A program made the position numbers and the translations under genes. The notes beneath the pieces are model-generated. The model had not been told where the DNA came from, did no database searches, and saw only the letters and a program-made list of their open reading frames with translations. 64,000 bases of DNA, taken from Rhodococcus wratislaviensis (GTDB taxonomy: Bacteria > Actinomycetota > Actinomycetes > Mycobacteriales > Mycobacteriaceae). Shown in pieces: positions 1 through 8,686 of this stretch (its first letter is position 1; the number at the start of each line of letters is the position of its first letter). The DNA is taken from the NCBI RefSeq assembly GCF_900455735.1, contig NZ_UAUI01000018.1, forward strand, positions 1 through 64,000, written 5' to 3'.

Positions 1-1885
1 TGAGGCCCTGGCCGCGATCGGTGACGACGTGTTCGCGGGAACGTCCCCGCGGCAGGCGCTGCGCGAGATGCTCCGGCGCGGCAACCGGGACATGCGCGGC
101 CTGGACGAGCTTGCGGCCGAGGCGAATCGGCGTCGCCGTGAACTGCTGAAGCGGAACAACCTGAACGGCACACTCGAAGAGGTCCGGGAACTCCTCGACC
201 GCGCGGTGCTCGAGGAACGCAAGACGCTGGCCCGCGCGCTCGACGACGACGCCCGCTTCTCGGAGATGCGCCTCGAGGAACTGCCGCCGTCCACCGCGCA
301 GGCCGTGCAGGAACTCGCCGACTACGACTGGCGTAGTTCGGAAGCCCGCGAGGACTACGAGAAGATCCGGGACCTCCTGGGCCGCGAAATGCTGGACCAG
401 CGGTTCGCCGGCATGAAACAGGCCCTCGAGGGTGCCACGGAAGAAGACCGCGAACGCATCCGGGAGATGCTCGCCGACCTCAACGACCTGCTCGACAAGC
501 ATTCGCGCGGCGAGGACACGCAGGAACAGTTCGACGAGTTCATGGACAAGCACGGAGAGTACTTCCCCGAGAACCCGCAGAACGTCGAGGAGCTGCTCGA
601 TTCGCTGGCGCAGCGGGCGGCGGCGGCGCAGCGCCTGCGGAACTCGTTGTCGCAGGAGCAGCGCGACGAACTGGATGCGCTGGCGCAGCAGGCGTTCGGC
701 GATCCATCGCTGATCGGACAGCTGGACCGTCTGGACCAGCATCTGCAGGCTGCGCGGCCGGGTGAGGACTGGCAGGGCGCGCAGCGGTTCCGCGGCGACG
801 ACGGCATGGGCCTGGGCGAGGGCACCGGGGCGTTGCAGGACATCGCGGAACTCGAGTCGCTCGCGGAGCAACTGTCGCAGCAGTACGCGGGCGCACAACT
901 CGACGACATCGACGCGGACACTCTGGCCCGGCAACTGGGCGACGAGGCGGCAGCCGATGCGCAGACCCTCGCCGAACTCGAGAAGGCCCTGCGCGATCAG
1001 GGCTTCTTCGACCGTGGGGCGGACGGCCAGTGGCGCCTGTCGCCCAAGGCGATGCGCCAACTCGGTCAGACGGCTCTGCGGGACGTGGCGCAGCAGCTGT
1101 CTTCGCGTGGCGGGCAACGGGAGACGCGCCGCGCCGGGGCGATGGGGGAGCCGACGGGTGCGTCCCGCGAGTGGGCGTTCGGCGACACCGAGCCGTGGGA
1201 CGTCACGCGCACGATCACCAATGCCGTGCTGCGGGCGGCATCCGATCCGGTCGAGCGCGGTCGTGTCCCGGTCCGGTTGTCCGTGTCGGACGTGGAGGTG
1301 ATGGAGACCGAGCAACGGTCGCAGGCGGCGGTCGCGTTGCTGGTCGACACGTCGTTCTCGATGGTGATGGAGGGGCGGTGGGTGCCGATGAAACGCACCG
1401 CCCTCGCCCTGAACCATTTGGTGAGCACCCGGTTCCGCAGCGACGAACTGCAGCTCATCTCGTTCGGCAGGCACGCGCAGGTGCTGACACCGTCGGAGCT
1501 GGCCGGCCTGGACGGCGCGTGGGACCAGGGCACCAATCTGCACCACGCGCTGCTGCTGGCGGCTCGGCATCTGCGCAGGCATCCCAACGCCCAGCCGGTG
1601 GTCCTGATCGTCACCGACGGTGAGCCGACGGCCCACCTGGAGCCGGACGGCTTCGCGTACTTCGACTACCCGCCGAGCGCCCGGACCCTCGGTCTGACGG
1701 TCCGGGAACTCGACACCCTGGCCCGGCTCGGCGCTCACGTCACGTTCTTCCGGCTCGGTGAGGATCCCGGGCTCGCGCGGGTGGTGGACCGGATGGCCGA
1801 GCGGGTCGGCGGACGCGTCGTGGCGCCCGGGCTGGACGGTCTCGGCGCCGCCGTCGTCAGCGACTACATGCGTCGCAGGCGCTAG
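1..1885 (+). CDS. VWA-domain protein, 5' truncated by the window edge
   Basis: The reading frame is open to the first base (EALAAIGDD precedes the first possible GTG at 29), so the true start lies upstream. The visible part is about 628 residues. A long acidic, Gln-rich helical region fills the first two thirds. The last third is a von Willebrand factor A domain with the MIDAS-like motif DTSFSM and a later VTDGEPT segment. It resembles the actinobacterial family of M. tuberculosis Rv0959, which is paired with an AAA+ MoxR/chelatase-like ATPase; that partner would lie left of the window. The role is inferred to be an ATPase-VWA assembly or chelatase-like complex in the cytoplasm. The stop codon TAG directly abuts a long palindrome (1886-1931). 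Confidence 0.85.
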   Translation, partial: EALAAIGDDVFAGTSPRQALREMLRRGNRDMRGLDELAAEANRRRRELLKRNNLNGTLEEVRELLDRAVLEERKTLARALDDDARFSEMRLEELPPSTAQAVQELADYDWRSSEAREDYEKIRDLLGREMLDQRFAGMKQALEGATEEDRERIREMLADLNDLLDKHSRGEDTQEQFDEFMDKHGEYFPENPQNVEELLDSLAQRAAAAQRLRNSLSQEQRDELDALAQQAFGDPSLIGQLDRLDQHLQAARPGEDWQGAQRFRGDDGMGLGEGTGALQDIAELESLAEQLSQQYAGAQLDDIDADTLARQLGDEAAADAQTLAELEKALRDQGFFDRGADGQWRLSPKAMRQLGQTALRDVAQQLSSRGGQRETRRAGAMGEPTGASREWAFGDTEPWDVTRTITNAVLRAASDPVERGRVPVRLSVSDVEVMETEQRSQAAVALLVDTSFSMVMEGRWVPMKRTALALNHLVSTRFRSDELQLISFGRHAQVLTPSELAGLDGAWDQGTNLHHALLLAARHLRRHPNAQPVVLIVTDGEPTAHLEPDGFAYFDYPPSARTLGLTVRELDTLARLGAHVTFFRLGEDPGLARVVDRMAERVGGRVVAPGLDGLGAAVVSDYMRRRR

Positions 1886-1931
1886 CCCGTGAGTACTTGT
1901 CAACCGCCCGCGGTTGACAAGTACTCACGGG
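1886..1931. repeat. Dispersed 46-bp palindrome, copy 1 (probable bidirectional terminator)
   Basis: This is a perfect inverted repeat: two 22-bp arms (CCCGTGAGTACTTGTCAACCGC on the left) around a 2-bp centre. It starts immediately after the VWA stop codon and lies 4 bp from the aguA stop codon, so it separates two convergent genes. The core recurs at 27045-27094 and 34624-34669 with one variable base (GTC/GTT AACCGC). There is no T-tract. A terminator or mRNA 3'-end stabiliser is the simplest reading. Confidence 0.85.
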
Positions 1932-1935
1932 TGCG

Positions 1936-2958
1936 TCAGCGCACGGCGGGCTGGTGCTGGGTGATGCAGTGGATTCCGCCGCCGCGCGCGAAGAGTGGGC
2001 GGGCGTCGACCGACACGACCGTGCGTCCGGGGTAGGCGGCCGACAGGATCGCGACCGCTTCCTCGTCCGCGGGATCGTCGAAGCTGCATGCGATGACGCC
2101 GCCGTTGACGACGAAATGGTTGATGTAGCTGTAGTCGACGAAGCCCTCGTCGTCGCGCAGGACCGTCGGCGCGGGGACGGTGATGATCTCCCACGACTCA
2201 CCGCGGGCGTCCGTGGTCTGCTTCAGCACGTCGATGACGGCCTTGCTGACCTCGAAGTCGGGGTGTTCGGGGTTGCGCTGGTCGTGCACCAGGACGACGC
2301 CGGGTGACGGGATGGCGGCGACGATGTCGACGTGCCCGCGCGTGCCGTACGTGTCCTGGTCCCGCGTCAGTCCGCGTGGCAGCCAGATCACCTTGGTGGC
2401 ACCGATCGTCCGGTCGAGCTCGGCCTCGATGTCGGCTTTCGACAGTTCCGGGTTGCGGCCGGGGTCGAGTTGCACGGTCTCGGTCACCAGCACGGTGCCG
2501 AGGCCGTCGACCTGGATGCCGCCGCCCTCGTTGACGATCCGCGAGTCGACGAGTTCGGCCCCCGACCGCTCGACCACCAGTGCGCCGATCTTCGAGTCCT
2601 TGTCCCACTGAGCCCAGTCCTGGCCGCCCCAGCCGTTGAAGATCCAGTCGACGCCGCCGAGGCGTCCGTCCTCGGACAGCACGAAGGTGGGTCCGATGTC
2701 GCGCATCCAGGCGTCGTTCAGCGGCGCCTCGACGATGTCGATGTCGGCGGAGAGGTACTCCTCGGCCGCCGACACCTGACCGGGATCGACGACGACGGTG
2801 ACGGGCTCGAACCGGGCCACGGCGTGTGCCACCTCGGCCCACGTGGTGCGGGCCTCGTGGTGCTCCTCGGGGGTGTCGCCCAGGGAGTAGCCCTCACTGG
2901 GGTAGGCCATCCAGGTGCGTTCGTGCAGTTCGCCTTCCGCGGGCATGCGCCAGGTCAT
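1936..2958 (-). CDS. aguA: Agmatine deiminase
   Basis: This enzyme hydrolyses agmatine to N-carbamoylputrescine and ammonia. The 340-residue protein has the family landmarks: MPAEGELHERTWMAYP at the N-terminus, WMRDIGPTF, NEGGGIQVDG, the GTRGHVD segment and the C-terminal GGGIHCITQ carrying the nucleophilic cysteine. The start at 2958 is chosen because the ATG overlaps the aguB stop codon (ATGA), which implies translational coupling. The frame stays open further upstream, but only across the nitrilase gene. With aguB it forms the two-step agmatine-to-putrescine route that feeds the catabolic genes to the right. Confidence 0.93.
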   Translation of the reverse strand: MTWRMPAEGELHERTWMAYPSEGYSLGDTPEEHHEARTTWAEVAHAVARFEPVTVVVDPGQVSAAEEYLSADIDIVEAPLNDAWMRDIGPTFVLSEDGRLGGVDWIFNGWGGQDWAQWDKDSKIGALVVERSGAELVDSRIVNEGGGIQVDGLGTVLVTETVQLDPGRNPELSKADIEAELDRTIGATKVIWLPRGLTRDQDTYGTRGHVDIVAAIPSPGVVLVHDQRNPEHPDFEVSKAVIDVLKQTTDARGESWEIITVPAPTVLRDDEGFVDYSYINHFVVNGGVIACSFDDPADEEAVAILSAAYPGRTVVSVDARPLFARGGGIHCITQHQPAVR

Positions 2959-3938
2959 CAGGCCCTCCCGAACGGGGAGGCGTGATCGACCGGCTCGGTG
3001 AGGACGCCGTACGTGTCGGGGCGCCGGGTGGCCAGGAACGGGAACAGGGCCAGCCAGTCCTCGCGCTGCTGGAGGTCGAGGTCGGCGACCAGTACCGCGG
3101 ATTCGTCGCGTGGGGCCTGCGCGAGGATCCGGCCGTAGGGATCGGAGATGAACGACGAGCCGTAGAACGTGATGAGGCCTTCGCTGCCGTGGCGGTTGGG
3201 GACCACCATGAACGTGCCGTTCGCGATGCCGTTGCCGACGATCACCTGCTGCCACAGCGGCTGGGTGTCGAACTGCGGGTGGTCGGGCTCCGAGCCGATC
3301 GCGGTGGGGTACACCAGGATCTCGGCGCCGCCGAGGGAGTAGGCACGGGCGACCTCGGGGAACCACTCGTCCCAGCACGTCGGCAGTCCGAGCTTCGCGC
3401 CGCCGAGTGCCTCGGCAGTGTGGACGGGGTACGGATCGGTTGCGGGACCGCCGCGGAAGTAGGTGTCCTCGTAGTAGCCGGCGGTCACGGGGATGTGCAG
3501 CTTGCGGGTGCGGGCGAGCAGTTCACCGGAGGGGGCGACGAGGATGGCCGTGTTGAAACCGAGCCCGTCCTCGTACTGCACACCGTCCTCGGTGTCGTTC
3601 CGCTCGTACAGCGACGCGTGGACGAGGACGCCGTGTTCCGCGGCGGCCTTGGCGGCGAAAGTGAACGTGGGGCCGGTGAGGAGGTCCTCGGCGGTACGTC
3701 CCGGGTTGTCGCCACCGGGAGTCGACGCCGGGTAGCGGCTCAGCGTGAGTTCGGGGAGGAACACCACGCGCGCCCCGAGTTTCGCTGCCTCGGCAATGCC
3801 CTCGTCGAGTTCGGCCCGCAGATCCTGATCGTTCTCGTGCCAGCGGTGCTGGACGAGGCCGACGCGGAGCGGGGTGCGTCCGGTCTCGCGCGTCCTCGAC
3901 AGGGACTCGGGAGGGGTGAGGGCGGTAATCGTCAACAT
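2958..3938 (-). CDS. aguB: N-carbamoylputrescine amidase (nitrilase superfamily)
   Basis: This enzyme hydrolyses N-carbamoylputrescine to putrescine, CO2 and ammonia. The 326-residue protein has the nitrilase-superfamily catalytic triad: Glu in FLPELTLS, Lys in TRKLHIP and Cys in LPTCWDEWFPE, the last being the signature of the carbamoylputrescine/beta-ureidopropionase-like branch. The start is ATG at 3938 with GAGGAA just upstream on the minus strand. It is the first gene of the aguB-aguA unit and is divergent from the tetR gene at 4100. The shared intergenic region contains the palindrome AACGAAT-TGG-ATTCGTT. The substrate is inferred from the family motif and the aguA partner. Confidence 0.9.
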   Translation of the reverse strand: MLTITALTPPESLSRTRETGRTPLRVGLVQHRWHENDQDLRAELDEGIAEAAKLGARVVFLPELTLSRYPASTPGGDNPGRTAEDLLTGPTFTFAAKAAAEHGVLVHASLYERNDTEDGVQYEDGLGFNTAILVAPSGELLARTRKLHIPVTAGYYEDTYFRGGPATDPYPVHTAEALGGAKLGLPTCWDEWFPEVARAYSLGGAEILVYPTAIGSEPDHPQFDTQPLWQQVIVGNGIANGTFMVVPNRHGSEGLITFYGSSFISDPYGRILAQAPRDESAVLVADLDLQQREDWLALFPFLATRRPDTYGVLTEPVDHASPFGRA

Positions 3939-3975
3939 TGTGTTTCCTCGGATGTTCGGTTCGGCGAGCGCCTAA

Positions 3976-3992
3976 AACGAATTGGATTCGTT
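3976..3992. promoter_or_regulatory. Putative operator A in the aguB/tetR divergent region
   Basis: This is a perfect 7-bp inverted repeat, AACGAAT-TGG-ATTCGTT. It sits 37 bp upstream of the aguB start and 107 bp upstream of the tetR start. The sequence CGAATTGGATTCGTTAAGTA (part of a 22-bp identity, 3978-3999) recurs at 20564-20585 in the MFS/pucR divergent region. It is inferred to be the binding site of the adjacent TetR protein. Confidence 0.65.
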
Positions 3993-4099
3993 AAGTATGG
4001 TGGGTGAATGCTCGGCGATCAAGGGGTGGGACGTGACGATTTCGATTCCTTCGGTATCGACCCTGGTCGCCGTGACACACACCGACCAGGAGGGCACCC

Positions 4100-4711
4100 A
4101 TGCCACGGCCATCACAGCGACTGCTGTCGCCGGAGATCATCACCGAAGCTGCCATGCGCATGGTGGACCTCACCGGTGATTTCACGATGCCGGGTCTCGC
4201 CGAACGGCTGAAGGTACGGCCCTCCTCGCTGTACAACCACGTGTCCGGGAGGGCGGAGATCATCGAACTGATGCGTGCCCGCATGATGGCGGGCATCGTG
4301 GTGGCGGACCCCGACGGCAAGTGGAGCGAGACGGTGGCCGGGCTGGCGCGCGAGTATCGGCGCAACTACGCCGAGCATCCTCGGCTGATTCCTCTGTTCA
4401 CCGCGCACACAGTGCAGTCCGGTGTGGCGTTCGGGCTGTACAACGCGCTGGCGCAGGCATTCTCGGACGGTGGCTTCACACCCGAGGAGATCCTGCACGC
4501 CATCACGACGGTGGACAGCTTCGTGCTGGGGTCGGCGCTGGACCTCGCCGCCCCCGAAGTGGTCTGGGCGACCGCGCCGGAGGCGAACGAGGCCATGCTG
4601 GCCGCCCTCGCCACGTCCGGGCCGAACCCCGGACGGGCGGATGCAGCATTCGAGTTCGGGCTGCGGACGCTTATCGCGGGCTTGGTGGCGCAGGCTCCGA
4701 TCGAGCCGTGA
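4100..4711 (+). CDS. TetR/AcrR family regulator with a tetracycline-repressor-type C-terminal domain
   Basis: The 203-residue protein has an N-terminal helix-turn-helix (ITEAAMRMVDLTGDFTMPGLAERLKVRPSSLYNHV, in pieces at residues 13-48) followed by an all-helical ligand-binding region like TetR_C. The start ATG is preceded by AGGAGGG. It is divergent from aguB across a palindromic site, so local autoregulation and control of agmatine use are likely. The ligand is unknown; agmatine, putrescine or a downstream intermediate are candidates. Its 3' end overlaps the convergent APC permease gene by 41 bp. The same operator-like sequence lies near pucR, so it may control both loci. Confidence 0.88.
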   Translation: MPRPSQRLLSPEIITEAAMRMVDLTGDFTMPGLAERLKVRPSSLYNHVSGRAEIIELMRARMMAGIVVADPDGKWSETVAGLAREYRRNYAEHPRLIPLFTAHTVQSGVAFGLYNALAQAFSDGGFTPEEILHAITTVDSFVLGSALDLAAPEVVWATAPEANEAMLAALATSGPNPGRADAAFEFGLRTLIAGLVAQAPIEP

Positions 4712-6251
4712 GATCGCCCTCGTCCCGCAACGCGGACGTGTCGCGGTTGAGGGTCTCACCCCGGAAGAAGGCGGGACTGCGGAAGCGCATGACCATCATC
4801 AGCACTGCGCCGAGCAGAAGGATGCCGAAGCCGAGGTAGAAGACGAGCCCGATGCCGCCGATGGACGCACCGCTCGCGTTCTCCGGGTCCATGCTCTCGT
4901 CGATCGAGATGACGAACACGGCCAGCAGCATCAGCCCTCCGAGCAGCGGGAACGCGAACCGGAAGACGGCGTTGCGCACGCTCGTGAACAACCTGTCCCG
5001 GAAGTACCAGACGCAGGCGAACGCAGTGATGCCGTAGTACCAGCAGATCATGATGCCCAGCGCGGCGATCGTGTCGAGCAGCGTGCGCTCGGACAGGAAC
5101 GTGACGACGGTATAGAAGACCGCGGTCACCACGCCTGCGACGACGGTCGCGTAGGAGGGCACCAGGAATCGCGGCGACACCTCGGCAAGTTTCTTCGGTA
5201 ACGCGCCGTAGGCGCCCATGGCCAGCATCGTGCGCGCCGCGGGCAGGAACGTGGTCTGCAGGCTCGCGACCGAGGAGACGAACACGGCGAGGAACAGCAG
5301 CATGCCGCCCCAGTTGCCGAGAACCGGATCGGCGAGGGCACCGAAGACGTTCTCGGAGTTGTCCGGGTTGCCGAGGCCGAGGCCGTCCTCGCCGACGCCG
5401 GCGTACATCATCGCCGCGACCGACACGAGCAGGTACGTCAGCAGAATCGTCGCGACGCACAGCAGTCCGGCGCGACCGGGGGTCTTCTTCGGGTTCTTCG
5501 ATTCCTCGCCGAGGGTCAGGCAGGTGTCCCAGCCCCAGAACGCGAAGATCGAACCCGTCAGGCCGATCACGAACGCGCCGAGCGCCAGTCCCGTGAACGG
5601 GTTGAACCAGCTCAGGTCGAACGAGAGCCCGGCGGGGGCGTCCCCGTTGCCGACGTGAACCAGCGCCACCACCGCGAAGGCGATGAGCAGCACCATCTGG
5701 AAGCCGACGAGCGCGACCTGCAGGCGCTCGCTGGTGGTGATGCCGCGGCTGGCGATCCAGGTGGCCAGCGCGATGAACACGAGTGTCGTCCCGACGTTCA
5801 CGAATTTGTTGCCGGGGAGATCGGCGATGCTCGGGGCGTCGAACAGTTTCGCGATGAACAGATAGAAGAACTGGACCGCGATCGCCGCGAGGTTCGAGAG
5901 CACGATGATCGTGGCGATCACCATGCCCCAGCCGCACATCCAGCCGACGTACGGACCGAACGCCTTGGTCGACCACGTGAACGACGCGCCGCAGTCGGGT
6001 GATTCGGAGTTGAGTTCACGGTAGGCGTAGGCCGTGAGGAACATGGGGATGAAGCCGGCGATGAAGATGGCGGGCATCTTCAACCCGACCGCCGCGACGA
6101 TCAGTCCGATGCTGGCCGTCAGCGTGTAACCCGGTGCCACGGAGGAGATCCCGAGGATCGCCCCGGAGAAGGTCCCGACAGCGCCGGTGGCCAGCCCCTT
6201 GGCGCTCACGGCGGCGTCGGCCGACGCCGGTGCGCCTTCGCTGTTCGTCAT
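4671..6251 (-). CDS. APC-family amino acid/polyamine permease
   Basis: The 526-residue membrane protein has about 12 predicted helices and APC-superfamily features: GTFSGAILGISSVAPGYTLT near the N-terminus and FWGWDTCLTLGEESKNPKK in the middle, the usual EE-x-KNP element. It probably imports an amine or amino acid used by this cluster (putrescine, GABA or agmatine); the exact substrate cannot be read from the sequence. The start at 6251 is chosen for its GGAGG seven bases upstream; a GTG at 6314 would overlap the usp gene. It lies downstream of cuAO-gabD-usp in the same direction and its end overlaps the convergent tetR. Confidence 0.88.
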   Translation of the reverse strand: MTNSEGAPASADAAVSAKGLATGAVGTFSGAILGISSVAPGYTLTASIGLIVAAVGLKMPAIFIAGFIPMFLTAYAYRELNSESPDCGASFTWSTKAFGPYVGWMCGWGMVIATIIVLSNLAAIAVQFFYLFIAKLFDAPSIADLPGNKFVNVGTTLVFIALATWIASRGITTSERLQVALVGFQMVLLIAFAVVALVHVGNGDAPAGLSFDLSWFNPFTGLALGAFVIGLTGSIFAFWGWDTCLTLGEESKNPKKTPGRAGLLCVATILLTYLLVSVAAMMYAGVGEDGLGLGNPDNSENVFGALADPVLGNWGGMLLFLAVFVSSVASLQTTFLPAARTMLAMGAYGALPKKLAEVSPRFLVPSYATVVAGVVTAVFYTVVTFLSERTLLDTIAALGIMICWYYGITAFACVWYFRDRLFTSVRNAVFRFAFPLLGGLMLLAVFVISIDESMDPENASGASIGGIGLVFYLGFGILLLGAVLMMVMRFRSPAFFRGETLNRDTSALRDEGDLTARSEPAPPSPR

Positions 6252-6306
6252 GTCTGAACCTCCGGTCGGGAACGAGCGTGGATCCGGGGCGGGTGTCGCG
6301 GACGGT

Positions 6307-7197
6307 TTACTCACTGTTTTGGAACTCCTGCTTGGGGACGACCACCATGGGCACCGGCAGGACGCGGAGCATCTTGGCCGCGGTGGATCCCAGGAACAGT
6401 CGATGAGGTTGGGCGAGCCGGCTGGAGCCGACCATCACGAGGTCGCCGTCCTGCCAGTCGAGTTTGCGGACCGCCGATTCCACGGAGGATCCGTCGGCGA
6501 TCGTGACGGACACGGGAAAGTCTTCGGGAAGAGCGGATTTCGCCACTTCGAGGGTGCTCTGCGCGTGGGCGACGGCCCGGTCGCGGATGTCGTCGGGGGT
6601 GTCCCGGTGATCGCGGAGGTCGTTCTGCGGGTCGAGCGCGACGAGCGAGACGAGGCGGAGCGGGGTCTTCATCCGCTCGCACGTCCGCACCGCCGTCCGC
6701 AGCAACACGTCGGCCCCGGTCCGGGTCCCGAGCGCGCAGGTGACCTCGCGGATCTTCTTCGCGGAAGAGTGCCGCGCCCCGCGAGGTGCGAGGGCCAGCG
6801 GAACGTGCGCCGAGTGCAGCAGTTCCGTCGAGACGGAGCCGACGGAGTGCCGCCCCAGCAGGCCGTCCCCGGCGGCGCCGACGACGATCGCCTGCGCCCC
6901 CAGCCGGGACACCTCGTCGATGAGACCCTGCGCGAACGATTCGTGGAAGCTCAGGTGGACGTCCACGTCGATGTCGCTCGGCACCGACGACTTCGCCTCG
7001 TCCAGCCAGCGCTGGGCGCGGGAGGCGAGGATGTCGTCGTAGCCGGTTTCTGCCGGAACTCTCGCCGGGACCGTCCGGTCCGGCGGGAGCACCATGCAGA
7101 TGTCGAGCTGTGCGCCGAGACTGCGGGCGAGCTGCGCCCCGAGGGCCAGACCGTCCTCCCCACTGGGGGTGGCGAGATATCCAACGACCAAACGCAT
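6307..7197 (-). CDS. Tandem universal stress protein (UspA x2)
   Basis: The 296-residue cytoplasmic protein is made of two UspA domains. Each ends in the ATP-binding pattern G-x2-G-x9-G(S/T): VVGAAGDGLLGRHSVGSVS in the first half and MVGSSRLAQPHRLFLGSTA in the second. The start ATG at 7197 lies 34 bp after gabD; the open frame continues upstream inside gabD but without a better start. Two-domain Usp proteins are common in actinobacteria and are often induced in stationary phase or hypoxia. Here it is part of an amine-catabolism operon, between gabD and a permease, where its function is unknown. Confidence 0.87.
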   Translation of the reverse strand: MRLVVGYLATPSGEDGLALGAQLARSLGAQLDICMVLPPDRTVPARVPAETGYDDILASRAQRWLDEAKSSVPSDIDVDVHLSFHESFAQGLIDEVSRLGAQAIVVGAAGDGLLGRHSVGSVSTELLHSAHVPLALAPRGARHSSAKKIREVTCALGTRTGADVLLRTAVRTCERMKTPLRLVSLVALDPQNDLRDHRDTPDDIRDRAVAHAQSTLEVAKSALPEDFPVSVTIADGSSVESAVRKLDWQDGDLVMVGSSRLAQPHRLFLGSTAAKMLRVLPVPMVVVPKQEFQNSE

Positions 7198-7231
7198 GGT
7201 GACGGTTCCGATCTGTCTCGGGGCGGGTGGT

Positions 7232-8686
7232 TTACGCGAAGCCGACGTACTTGGTCTCGAGGTACTCCTCGATGCCTTCGGTGCCGCCTTCGCTGCCGAG
7301 TCCGGACTGCTTGACTCCACCGAAAGGCGCGGCGACGTCGGAGATCACTCCGCGGTTGACGCCGACCATGCCGCTCTCGAGCTTGTCGGCGACGCGGAAC
7401 GCACGGTCGACGTTCTGCGTGTAGATGTACGCGGCGAGACCGTATTCGGTGTCGTTCGCGGCGGCGACGCCCTCGGCCTCGGTGTCGAAACCGGTGATCG
7501 CGGCGACGGGTCCGAAGATCTCCTCGCGGACGATGCGCGCGTTCGCGGGCACCTCGTCGAGGACGGTGGGCTGGAAGAAGTACCCGGGACCGTCGACGGA
7601 CTTGCCGCCGGTGCGGACCCGGGCGCCCGCGGCGACGGCATCGTCGACGAGGGACGCCACGTTGCGGCGCTGCTTCTCGTTGACGAGGGGACCGACGTTG
7701 GTGCCGTCTTCGCTGCCCGGTCCGACGGTGAGCGCGGCGATCCGGTCGGTGAGCTTGGTGGTGAATTCCTCGCGCACCGAGTTGGCCACGATCAGGCGGT
7801 TGGCGGCGGTGCAGGCCTCGCCGCCGTTGCGCATCTTCGCGGCCATCGCGCCCTCGACGGCGGCGTCGATGTCGGCGTCGTCGAACACCACGAACGGGGC
7901 GTTGCCGCCGAGTTCCATCGACGTGCGCAGAACCTGCTGGGCGGACTGCTCGATGAGGATCTTGCCGACCCGGGTGGATCCGGTGAACGTCACCTTCCGC
8001 AGCCGCGGATCCGCGAGCAGCGGTTCGGTGACGGCGGCGGCGTTCGATGCGGGCAGCACCGACAGCACACCGGCGGGCAGGCCTGCCTCGGCGAAGATCT
8101 CGGCGAGCAGCAGCATGGTGAGCGGGGTGTCCTCGGCGGGCTTGACGATGATCGTGCAGCCGGCGGCGAGCGCGGGGCCGATCTTGCGGGTGCCCATCGC
8201 GAGCGGGAAGTTCCACGGCGTGACGGCCAGGGTGGGTCCGACCGGAACCTTGGTGACCATGATCCGTCCACTGCCCGACGGTGAGGTGGTGTAGCGGCCC
8301 TGGATGCGGACGGCTTCCTCGCTGAACCAGCGCAGGAACTCGGCGCCGTAGTTCACCTCGCCGCGGCTCTCCGGCAGGGCCTTGCCCATCTCCATCGTCA
8401 TCAGCAACGCGAGGTCGTCGGTGCGCTCGATGACCTTCTCCCACGCCGAGCGCAGGATGATCGACCGCTGCCGCGGCGCGGTCGCCGCCCAGTCCTCCTG
8501 GACCGCCGCCGCGGAGTCCAGTGCGCGCATCGCGTCCTTGCCGCCCGCATCCGCGACGTCGGCGATGAGGGTTCCCGTGGCCGGGTCGTAGACCGGGAAC
8601 GTGCCGCCGTCGATCGGGTCGGTCTGGGCGCCGTCGATCCACAGACCGGTGGGCAGGGTGGCGCGGAGCCGTTCGAAATCAGTCAT
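7232..8686 (-). CDS. gabD: NAD(P)-dependent succinate-semialdehyde dehydrogenase
   Basis: This enzyme oxidises succinic semialdehyde, the product of GABA transaminase, to succinate. The 484-residue aldehyde dehydrogenase has the NAD-binding segment VTPWNFPLAM, the FTGSTRVGK turn, the catalytic Glu in MELGGNAPF and the catalytic Cys in GGEACTAANR, a combination typical of GabD. The start ATG overlaps the end of the copper amine oxidase by 8 bp (ATGACTGA), so the two are translationally coupled. It gives the last step of the putrescine-to-succinate pathway encoded here. A role for other small aldehydes is possible. Confidence 0.9.
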   Translation of the reverse strand: MTDFERLRATLPTGLWIDGAQTDPIDGGTFPVYDPATGTLIADVADAGGKDAMRALDSAAAVQEDWAATAPRQRSIILRSAWEKVIERTDDLALLMTMEMGKALPESRGEVNYGAEFLRWFSEEAVRIQGRYTTSPSGSGRIMVTKVPVGPTLAVTPWNFPLAMGTRKIGPALAAGCTIIVKPAEDTPLTMLLLAEIFAEAGLPAGVLSVLPASNAAAVTEPLLADPRLRKVTFTGSTRVGKILIEQSAQQVLRTSMELGGNAPFVVFDDADIDAAVEGAMAAKMRNGGEACTAANRLIVANSVREEFTTKLTDRIAALTVGPGSEDGTNVGPLVNEKQRRNVASLVDDAVAAGARVRTGGKSVDGPGYFFQPTVLDEVPANARIVREEIFGPVAAITGFDTEAEGVAAANDTEYGLAAYIYTQNVDRAFRVADKLESGMVGVNRGVISDVAAPFGGVKQSGLGSEGGTEGIEEYLETKYVGFA

